Assembly (NCBI GenBank): GCA_043228905.1
Contig: JBHGNT010000005.1
Coordinates: 12,524,001 to 12,588,000 of the forward strand
From: Azolla caroliniana
Lineage: Eukaryota; Polypodiophyta
DNA length: 64,000 nucleotides
Direction of reading: 5' to 3'
How positions within the stretch are numbered: the first letter of the stretch is position 1; every line of letters starts with the position of its first letter. Shown in pieces: positions 12,518 to 21,429 of this stretch. A program made the translations under genes and the position numbers. The notes beneath the pieces were generated by a model that worked only from the letters and a program-made list of their open reading frames with translations, did not search any database and had not been told where the DNA came from.

Positions 12518-13235
12518 GTTAGAAGATGTGCACCTAACACTCTCTAGAGAGAAATCGACATTCGAGCAAGAAGAGATATTGGTAGTCAGACATCTATGTG
12601 GACCCTACGGCCAGAGACCGTCACCAGTCAAGATCGATGCGATTCAAGCTATGAAAGAAATATGCGAGTCACAATCTGAAGTCCATAGGTTTCTTGGTGA
12701 AGGTGCATTTTGTCACATATGGATTCCGCACTATGCACACATGGCAGACCCACTCTATCACTTGTTGCATAAGGTTAAGAAGTTCGAATGGAGACCGGAA
12801 CATATCAAAGCCATGAGGAAGTCCAAGAAAACACTACACAGGGTAGAAGCACTTAAAAAGCCGTACTATGACCGACCGATCATGGCTATGGAGGAAAACA
12901 TGTTCTACAATATGCCAATTTCTCTTGGAAGAAGTGTTCTGCAAGTACGGGTGTGTAGGACAAGTGATTGCAAATCGGGGAGAACTTGACTCCGATAAGG
13001 CTAGGGAATTCTTCGCCAAACATGGAGTTCGGTTGACACTAACCATGGCATACAATCCAAACGCAAACCGGAAGATCGAACAAGGACATAGTCCAATCGT
13101 AAAAGCACTTGCAAAAGCATGTGGCGGAAGGGTGAAGAATTGGCCATAGATGCTTCCGTATCCACTATGGGCGGATCGTACAACGCATAGTTCCGTGACC
13201 AGTTATATGCGAACGGAACTTATGACTGGACAAGC
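12518..13235 (+). pseudogene. Gypsy2 pol fragment, downstream half (RT end and integrase piece)
   Basis: The plus frame starts in gypsy RT at LEDVHLTLSREKS, runs through HLCGPYGQRPSP and WIPHYAHMADPLYHLL to the start of RNase H (YYDRPIM), then jumps at about 12893 to the integrase segment (CQFLLEEVF, RGELDSDKAREFF, a Q for E change in IEQGHSPIVKAL) and stops at LMTGQAP. About 1 kb of RNase H and integrase N terminus is deleted relative to gypsy1. It resumes at the codon where the gypsy2 half at 25976-29334 breaks, overlapping by GTTAG, so both are parts of one former element. Confidence 0.85.
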
Positions 13236-14065
13236 TCCGTTTCGGTCCGGTGTCCACTTCAAATCGGTACCATCGGTTTCCTTGTCTTTCCGGAAATGCT
13301 GACAGTTCTTCTGGAAGTGTCCCGACTTGCCGCAATAGAAGCAAGTAGGCCTCCCCCTTGACTTTGACCGTGTCCCCGACTTCTCCTGGTTTTGGGGACT
13401 ACGGTTTCTATGTCTTCCGGGTTCCGATTCGGTAAGGAGCGCTTTGGAGTCGGAGCTCGTATCTTTATCTTTCCGACGCGCCTCCTCATCCAGCAGGCTT
13501 GACTTCACTCTTGCTAGGGATAACCGTTTTCCTTCCGGCCCGGCGTTGCCCAAAGTGACAACCAACGTCTCCCAGCTATCCGGGAGGGAACCGAGCAGGA
13601 GTAGCGCTAGTACCTCATCGGCGAGAGGTACTTCCAATGAAGTTGCCTGGTGGATCAGCCCCTGGAAGGCATTCATGTGCTCTACCATGCTGGAGCCATC
13701 TTGGTAACGGAGTCTTACTAGCTTCTGGAATACCGACACCTGATTAACAACATTTTTGTTCTGAAACATAATGCCGATCTTCTCCCAGAGCTCATGAGCC
13801 TTGCTCTCTTCATTGAAGTTGTTGTATAGGCTCATGTTGATGAAGCACCGTATGTACGCCGTTGTCTTCATGTGCATCACCTCCCATATCGCGGCGTCGA
13901 TTTTGTCCGGTCTCTTGTCCCCGAACTGAACCGGCAGCCAGAGGTCTTTAACCATGAGCATGTCCCTCATCTTCGACTTCCACATTGAATAGTTGGAGCT
14001 GGTGAGCTTGAACATGCCGCCAAACGATTCGTCCATTTTCTGTGTCGTTTTGCTCTGATACCAAT
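13236..14065 (-). pseudogene. Copia B gag remnant
   Basis: The minus frame from an ATG at about 14039 encodes a copia gag: GGMFKLTSSNYSMWKSKMRD, the UBN2-like core (LWEKIGIMFQNKNVVNQVSV, ALLLLGSLPDSWETLVVTL) and the zinc knuckle CFYCGKSGHFQKNC. The frame is open through about 260 residues until it meets gypsy2 sequence at 13236, just before the protease would start. It is about 95 percent alike copia A gag by eye and keeps the IWEV residues that copia A has lost. Protease, integrase and RT are missing. Confidence 0.85.
14052..14063 (-). promoter_or_regulatory. Primer binding site, initiator tRNA-Met (copia B)
   Basis: TGGTATCAGAGC on the minus strand lies two bases inside the LTR that starts at 14066, confirming this as a 5' LTR. 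Confidence 0.85.
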
Positions 14066-14819
14066 TGACGGGAACACAACGCTCCTTATGCACAACGCTC
14101 GGCCACAACCGAGCTTAGAATCAAACACAGAAAACAAGAAACGGAAAAACACGCGACACAAAAGGAGAGAAGAGGTACACAGGATGTTTATGTGGAAAAC
14201 CCCAAACTAGGGGAAAAACCACGGCAGCCCACAGGCTGCGAACTGTCACTATGTAAGAATGTACAACAGTGAGTTCACTGAGGCAACGACCTCGTGCTCA
14301 CAGATCTTCGCCACAGGCGGCTGTTACAACAGAGGCAATGACCTCTTTCTCTCTCTCACGCTCTGTACAGTTACGCACTCACTCTTCTTTTTCAAACAAG
14401 AATGAAAACTACTACTACTAGTTTGCCCTAAGTCATATTTATACTAATATGACTTTTCGGCTATTTACAAATATAGCGTCGGTGGACTATCAGAAACATA
14501 TTTACGAATATGTCTCTTCATCCGGTTCTCACCGAGTCTGTATCATTCGACTCTCTGTAGCCAAGTACTCCTCATCCGGTTCATACCGGGTCTGCACCAT
14601 CCGGCTCTCCGTAGCCGGGTACTCCTCATCCGGTTCATACCGGGTCTGCACCATCCGGCTCTCCGTAGCCGGGTACTCCTCATCCGGTTCATACCGGGTC
14701 TACACCATCCGGCTCTCCGTAGCCGGGTACTCCTCATACGGTTTCGGCCTCGGCCTATCGGCACTGTTCATCAGCACTGTTCTTCTCCCTTCCCATCCGG
14801 AGTGACCTGTCTCCCAACA
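14066..14819 (-). mobile_element. Ty1/copia LTR (copia B, 5' LTR)
   Basis: It begins TGACGGGAACACAACG and ends GTCTCCCAACA. It contains about three copies of a roughly 52-bp CCGG-rich unit (about 14574-14735) that pairs CCGGTTCATACCGG with CCGGCTCTCCGTAGCCGG. Its outer end touches the protease-region codons of copia C directly at 14820. Confidence 0.8.
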
Positions 14820-16952
14820 GGAATGAAGGTACATGCCAAATTGTCGGCATAGGAGACGTGTGGTTGACAACACCAACCGGATGCAAGATGCTACTGAAGG
14901 ATGTCCGAGACGTTCCGGAAGTTCGACTGAACCTGATATCAGCCGGTCGGCTAGATGATGAAGGCTACACGGGTAGCATCCGGAACGGTGTTATGAAGTT
15001 CATCAAAGGGAGCCTGATTGTGGCTCGGGCCCGGAAGGTCAACACGTTGTACTTGATGAATGCCCGGTTAAGTCCGGAGGAAGTGAACGTAGCATCCGAC
15101 ACTGCCGGTGAGCTATGGCACAAGATGTTGTGTCACATGAGCGTGAAAGGGATGAAGAGGCTTGCTGACGACAACCTCATTCCAGTGAAGAACGTGCACT
15201 GATTGTCTGGCCGGTAAACAAAACCGGACCTCTTTCCGATCAAGGCCACCGATGAGACGTAATGCACCACTGGAGTTGGTGCATACTGATGTATGTCAAG
15301 TGGACACGAAGTCACATGCCGGAGCACAGTACTTTGTGAGGTTCATAGATGACCACATCCGGAAGCTGTGGGCCACACCATTGAAGATGAAGGATCAGGT
15401 GCTATCCGTCTTCAAAGATCTCCACGCGAGAGTGGAAAGAGAAACTGGCCGGAAGCTGAAGGCGGTTCGAGCAGATAACAGAGGTGAATACCGGGGGCAG
15501 TTCGAGGAGTACTGCCGGTCGAAGGGAATCCGGCTCGAATTTACCGTGCCGAAGACGCCGGAACTAAACGGGCTGGCCGAGAGGATGAACCAGACTATAA
15601 TGGAGAGGGTCTGGAGTATGCTGGCGCATGCAAAATTACCCAAGACGTTTTGGGCTGAGGCGCTATCGACAACGACGTATGTGATAAACAGATCACCCTC
15701 AGTGCCCTTGGATGGAGACATGCCACAGAGAGTCTGGACCGGTAAGGAAGTGTCCTACCGGCATCTGACAGTGTTCGGGTGTCTCGTGTACGTGCATGTT
15801 GCTAAGGACCGGAGAGGAAAGTTAGATCCAAAGACCCGGCCATGCATATTCCTCGGATACGGAGATGATGAGTTCGGCTACCGAGTGTGGGACCCGGTCG
15901 ACAAGAAGGTATTCCAGAGTCGAGATATTATCTTCATGGAGAACAAGACGCTCGCCAACTGGGAGTCGGAGAAGAAGATAATGAACTCCGAGTCGACCGG
16001 TAGGGATCGATTCTACGATGAGCAGACCCAACCGGCAAGAGGCCGGTTAGCACTCGAGGAACCAGCCGGTTACGGTGAGGATACCGAACCGGCAGAAGAA
16101 GAAGTAGAGGAGGCTGAAACCCTAAATCGGATTCGGATGAAGAGCAAATGGAGGAGCCGGTTACCGAAGCCCAAAGACGGAGATATCCTCTCAGAGAGAG
16201 AAGGGCCCCCCGGAGATTTCTGGATGCAGAGCATGTGCTGCTAACCGATGAGGGGGAGCCGGAAAGCTTCGAAGAAGTGAAGGCCGACACCCACAACCGC
16301 AAATGGTTAAGTGCCATGCAGGATGAGATGGATTCCCTGCATGAGAACCATACGTACGAAGTGGTGGAGTTGCCGAAAGGAAAGCGTGGACAAGTTGAAA
16401 CCGGGAGATGCCGGCAACCCCCCGACATACAAAGCTAGGATCATGGTGAAGGGGTTCTAGCAGAAGAAGGGCGTGGACTTCGACGAGATATTTGCCCCGG
16501 TAGTGAAGATGACCTCCATCTAGACGGTGCTGAGTATAGCATCAAGCATGAACCTCGAGGTAGAGCAGCTGGACGTGAAGACGCCATTCCTTCACGGTGA
16601 CCTTGAAGAGGAGATCTACATGCAGCAACCGGAAGGATTCATGAAGAAAGGGAAGGAGCACCTGGTATGCCAGTTGAAGAAGAGCCTGTACGGACTGAAG
16701 CAGGCTCCCCGACAATGGTACCGGAAGTTCGACTCCTTCATGACCGATCAAGGGTACCACAAGACGCAGGCTGATCACTGTGTGTTTGTGAAGAAGTTCG
16801 AAGGAGGCGACTTCCTGATACTCCTTCTGTACGTGGACAACATGTTGATCGTCGGACGGGACCAAGCCAAAATACAGATGCTGAAGAACGCTCTCAACCG
16901 GACCTTCTCAATGAAAGACTTGGGTCCGACAAGACAGATGCTGGGGATGCGT
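14820..16952 (+). pseudogene. Copia C pol, first part (protease end to RT), degenerate
   Basis: The plus strand enters the polyprotein just after the protease active site (NEGTCQIVGIGDVWLTTPTG) and continues through GAG-preintegrase (ELWHKMLCHMSVKGMKRL), integrase (HTDVCQ, ELNGLAERMNQ) and RT (SLYGLKQAPRQWYRKF). The RT catalytic box reads YVDN, not YVDD. A small deletion near 15200, frameshifts near 16125, 16240 and 16400, and in-frame stops near 16460 and 16523 disable it. Gag, the 5' LTR and the protease active site are missing. At 16952 it is interrupted by gypsy1; the frame resumes at 24318 within the same RT sentence (GM / IIRNRPTKQLWLSQ). Confidence 0.9.
16949..16952. repeat. Target-site duplication GCGT, left copy (gypsy1)
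   Basis: GCGT precedes the left LTR here and follows the right LTR at 24318-24321. Joining the flanks across one copy keeps the copia C frame. Only four bases are shared. Confidence 0.8.
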
Positions 16953-17760
16953 TGTCGTGCCTTTCGGCTTCGGATCGTTGCGTGAGTCGGGTGGGAACCA
17001 CAGAGGTCTTGGACTAGGAGAAAGAAGTTCGTGAGATAGAGATTAATTATGAGTAAATAGCAAAGAGAAAGATAAGAAACTCGTGAATCACACGAGTATA
17101 CTATATTAATTGGTACTTAGGGTGTTAAGAGAGAAGTAGATGTATAAATCGTGAATCCCACGAATAATTTTTGTATTGATTAATACTTAATCCAAATAAT
17201 CAACAACCCTTTATATATTTCTCTCCTCATATAAGGAAGGAAGAGCCAAGCATGGCTTCATGCTTTTTTTTTACAAAAAGTGTTCATGTCCACTAAATGT
17301 GCATGTGATGCTTTTTTTTATTTCCTAAGTATAGGGCTCATGCACGCTAGATGTGCATGAGTTATTTTTAGTGTCTCGTGTTTTCTTTTTCATATATTAA
17401 AAAAATACACGATTTACCTTTTAATAAAGGTATGCATAAATAAAGGTCTTATACGTATTAAATCTATATTTAAAACACTTAAGATAAGTTAATGTAATGG
17501 TAAGGTTGGGGTTTGTCAACGTGGAGGTGCAGAGTTCGAATCACGCCCTGCGCAGTAGTGAGTATTTCCTTTTTTTTTTTTTACATTTATGTCTCTTTAT
17601 CCGGCTCTTCCTTGCCGGTATGCCGTTTTCTTCCTTGCCGGTATGCCGTTTTCCTCCTTGCCGGTATGCCGTTTTCTTCCGGTTCTCACCGAGCACTCCA
17701 TTCTCTATCCGGAGGGACAAAAATATAATTTCCACATAGTGTGCAACCTACACTACGACA
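16953..17760 (-). mobile_element. Gypsy1 LTR, left (3' LTR)
   Basis: This 808-bp LTR has TGTCGT...ACGACA termini. It matches the right LTR apart from poly-T length, a three-base indel by the TATA palindrome and a few substitutions. On its sense (minus) strand it carries U3 first: CCGG-rich 23-bp repeats, then the tRNA-like module in antisense. Confidence 0.95.
17488..17582 (+). other. tRNA-like (pol III A/B box) module inside the gypsy1 left LTR
   Basis: The segment has an A-box-like TAATGGTAAGGTTGG, a B-box-like GAGTTCGAATC about 30 bp later, and a T-run at about 17570-17582 as a possible pol III stop. It lies antisense to the retrotransposon. It resembles the head of tRNA-derived SINEs; a functional tRNA fold is not claimed. 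Copies occur at 17, 24045 and, diverged, 42985. Confidence 0.5.
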
Positions 17761-20700
17761 CTCGCCCCCTCCAAACTCGCACATCCTCCGGTATGTGCCG
17801 AAGTTCTTGATTCTTCGTATCCATCTTCATCCGAAGCTTCCTCCGATTCTCCCCTTATGTTGACTATGAGTTGTAATCCACTTGCTTCGCTTCCCGCATC
17901 ATTGTGGTCTTCGTCCGATTGCTCCTCGTTGTCGGCCTCGACTTGGATCACATAAGGTTTGTCGTCGGTCCGCTTCTTGAAAATCTTCACCCGCTTCCCG
18001 GCTATAGGCACTCGTAGTATTGTTCCATCCAACTCGGACAGTCGGTACGTCCCGTTGTCGAAGACCTTCCGAACCTCGTACGGCCCGAACCACCTTTTCG
18101 CGAATTTCCGCATCGTTGTATGTTGATGGTCCAAGCTACTATCATAGACGATCACCCAATCTCCTTCTTCAATCCTCCTCGGTCGTAGTCGGTGCTTTGT
18201 GTCGAACCGGCTTTTGTTCCGGAACCGTGCTTCTTGTTGTCGGCGTGACGCTTCCGCTACATCTTTCGGTCTTCCCTCCAGTTGTCGTATCCGGACCGCT
18301 AGTAGTTCTTCCCGGCTCATCTCTTCCTTCCACGGTAGTATTGTCCATGTCGCGATTGCGGTTTCCGTTGGCATTACCGGTGCTTGTCCGGTCATGAGTT
18401 CTGCCGGCATGTATCTGGTCACGGAGCTATGCGTCGTCCGATCCGCCCATAGTGCATACGGAAGCATTTGTGGCCAATCCTTCACCCTTCCGTCGCATGC
18501 CTTCGCAAGTGCTTTCACGATCGGACTATGTCCTCGTTCGATCTTCCCGTTGGCCTCCGGATTGTAGGCCGTTGTCAACGTTAACCGAACTCCATGTTTG
18601 GCGAAGAATCCCCTAGCTTTGTCCGAGTCGAGTTCTCCCCGGTCCGCAATCACTTGTCCTACGCAGCCGTACCTACAAAACACTTCTTCCAAAAGAAATT
18701 GGCACACCGCGGCACACGTTTTCCTCCGAAGCGCTCGACCTTCAACTTGGTTTGTGAGATCTTCTCGAGCTAACACCAAGTATTTCTTTTGTCCAATCCC
18801 GGTCGGCATAGCTACAATGTCGACCATCCACTTGAAGTTGATTGTCGGTGAGAATGTCGGATGCAGCTCATCTCGGTGTCGAACCCCGGAGTAGACTTGA
18901 CATTTCTCGCAGCTTTCTGTGAACTCCGCGACATCTTTATACATGTTCTTCCACCAATATCTTTGCTTGATTTTCACAAAAGTTGCCCATGTTCCTCGAT
19001 GTCCAGCCCAATCGGATTCGTGGAACTCGGACATTATCCGGTTTCGTTGCTCTTTCGTCCCGACTACTCGAAGTGGTATCCCATCCGGTCTTTTCGGCGT
19101 CCTCCATATTAAACCGTTTTCCAAGAAGAACTTTTGGACTTGCCTCTTCTTCCTTCGGATCTCGGCTCTCCTTTCTTTATCATTGGTTGAATCCTCGACC
19201 TCTTGTAGCATCTTCCCGATCATCAAGGTTTCCCCCTCGTATTCTTCTTCCCGGAATTCTCGGATCACGTTCACTCGGCATATGTGTTCTGACGTGAAGT
19301 AGTCTTCGGAAACTTCTTCATTATCTGATTCGGTTATGTCGTCTTCAAACCGCGCCCTCGATAACATGTCCGCTACCGCGTTGTCCTTCCCCGAGATGTG
19401 TCGAACCTCCGGATTAAGTGACTTGACATATGCAATCCACCTTAGCATAGCCACATCCGGTATCGTACAACACCGCATCATCCCGAGTATCGGAAGACAA
19501 TCCGTCTCGACCACCACTTCAGCTCCGATCAAATAATCCCGATCCGATTTTATCGCCGACACGACTCCCCACAATTCTCTTTTAACTTGTGCATATCCGC
19601 GTTGCCTTTCGTTGAGGACCTTTGCTCCAAATCGGATCGGATACCGCGAACCATCCGAGTCGGCTTGATTGATGACCCACCCGATACCGGTTGGACTTGT
19701 ATCAACCGTTACTATGATTGGCCGCTCGTAGCTTGGCTTCTTAAGTGATTCCGCCCTCCATAGTGTCTTCTTGAGCTTCCTCATGGCTTTAGTGTGTTCC
19801 GGTTTCCACTCGAATTTCTTACCTTTCCGCAACAAGTGATAGAGCGGGTCCGCTATATGTGCATAGTGCGGAATCCATATGTGATAGAATGCACACGCAC
19901 CCAGAAACCTTCGGACTTCCGATGTTGACTCACATACTTCCTTCATAGCTTGAATCGCATCGATCTTTGTTGGTGACGGTCTTCGGCCGTAGGGTCCACA
20001 TAGATGTCCGACCACCAATATTTCTTCTTGCCCGAATGCCGATTTCTCCCCGGAAAGTGTTAGGTGCACATCTTCTAGCTTTCGCAACACTTTCTCGCAA
20101 TCATGAATATGGTCGACCACGAACTTTCGGCATCCCCGATCATCCATAGTCTCATCTTTTTCTTCCACCGCGCATCCTTTCATCGGAATGTCATCTAGAA
20201 ACGGCATCGTTATCTCCGGGATGCAATCTCGAAGCACCTTGTTCATCGCGTTCATCATATGTGCAACCGAGTTTGTCGCTCCTTGTGGTAGTGTGCACAT
20301 TCGAACTAGTCCTATCGGTGTCCGCATGGTAGTGATGTCTCGGCTCTCCACGGCTAGTTGGAATTGGTCATACCCCGAGTATAGGTCCCCGATGGAGTAT
20401 ATCGCACGTCCGGCAAAAGCTTCCGCGAATTCGTCCACTATCGGACCGACTCCCGAGTTCCGGATCGTGACCTTGTTCACCGGTTGCAAGTCTTGGATGA
20501 ATCGGAGTGACCCATTCTTCTTCGGAACCGTAAACCATCGATTTGAGTACGGAGCACTTGATGGCTCTAGAATCCCCATCGCCACCTTCTCCTTGAGCAA
20601 GTCGATGACTTTCGGAATATGCGCCCGTGGCACCGGAATCGGCTTCAGGTTCCACGGTACATGATCAATCGTGAAAATCACCATCGGCTCCACTATCTTT

Positions 20701-21420
20701 GGATCAATGCATCCGATCTCCCTCGATGTGAACGCGAATGCTTTGCCATGTTGCTCCAACATCTCTCGAAACCGTTTTTCTTCTTCTTGTAAGAGGAACC
20801 CACCTCCACCGATCCGAAGTTTCTTCCGGGTCTCATCTGTGAAGGCATGTCCGATATCCACGGACTTCCGAAGTGTCGGATCTCCCGACACTTCTTTCTT
20901 CTTTTGTTCGCTATCGGCGGGTAGTGGTCCCGCGGCCGGTTTCACCTTCTTCTCCACGGTCTTGTATTTCGTACTTACCATTGCTTCTTCTTTGCGGAGC
21001 GCATCCGACCCCATTTTCGCAACGATCTCGTACATCTCGACCGATTCCACCGGGACTACCCGGTTCCCTTGGCTTTTATCTTCCGCAAGCTCTTCAAGCC
21101 GTTGTAGTGTATTCCCATAGAACACTTCCTCGATCACTCCCACGATTTCTTCCGCAAGCTCTTCAAGCCGTTGTAGTGTATTCCCATAGAACACTTCCTC
21201 GATCACTCCCACGATTTCTTCGTCTTCTTTTATTATTGATGCCGACCGTAACTTATCCTCCACTTGTCGGTATTGTTTCTTCATTCCTCCGGTTACGGCC
21301 GTGTACGTAGATGCCCCATCTGGGCCGATTCGTACTTGTTTTGCTCCGAGAGTTTTCTTCCTGTGTGGGGTATCAGGGCTTTTCGGACTATCACTTCCCC
21401 ACTCCGCAACAGTCCGCTTT
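17748..21420 (-). CDS. pol: Gypsy1 pol: reverse transcriptase-RNase H-integrase
   Basis: This Ty3/gypsy replication and integration polyprotein is uninterrupted. The first ATG is at 21284 (1178 residues), but the frame is open in -1 phase back to the gag-pro stop, so expression by frameshifting is likely. Counting from that ATG: RT with YSIGDLYSGYDQF near residue 295 and catalytic FLDDI near 363; RNase H from about 528; integrase HHCC finger (H..H, CEKC) near 750-795; catalytic D-D-E in FKWMVD, VIADRGE and GKIERGH at about 816-910; a GPY/F-like module (WFGPYEV) near 1065. No chromodomain is seen in the acidic tail. The last codons lie inside the 3' LTR. A 23-residue unit near the N terminus is duplicated. 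The wording of the integrase reminds me of fungal gypsy elements. Confidence 0.9.
17761..17776 (-). promoter_or_regulatory. Polypurine tract (gypsy1)
   Basis: The minus strand reads GGAGGGGGCGAG directly before the 3' LTR start TGTCG, the expected position for plus-strand priming. Confidence 0.7.
21081..21218 (-). repeat. 69-bp in-frame tandem duplication in gypsy1 pol
   Basis: Two identical-looking 69-bp units (from 21081 and 21150) encode EEIVGVIEEVFYGNTLQRLE plus ELA twice. Gypsy2 has one unit, so the duplication arose after the two copies split. Confidence 0.9.
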
Positions 21421-21429
21421 AAAAATCCA
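21365..21429 (-). promoter_or_regulatory. Candidate -1 ribosomal frameshift signal between gag-pro and pol (gypsy1)
   Basis: Gag-pro ends GAT TTT TAA on the minus strand. Slipping back one base at the T-run avoids the stop and enters the open pol frame (TTA AAG CGG). Sixteen nucleotides after the stop, GTGGGG (21402-21397) can pair with CCCCAC (21370-21365) around a 27-nt loop. The same slip run, phase and stem are present in gypsy2 near 27195-27262. The heptamer is not a canonical X XXY YYZ, so a slip with tRNA-Phe in the P site at the stop is the model. Confidence 0.6.

Noticed and set aside
14820-14824. GGAAT as a target duplication for copia B in copia C
   Set aside because: No matching GGAAT/ATTCC lies at the other end of copia B, which is truncated at 13236.
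17748-18090. Possible chromodomain at the gypsy1 pol C terminus
   Set aside because: After the GPY/F-like module the tail is acidic and lacks the aromatic pattern of a chromodomain.
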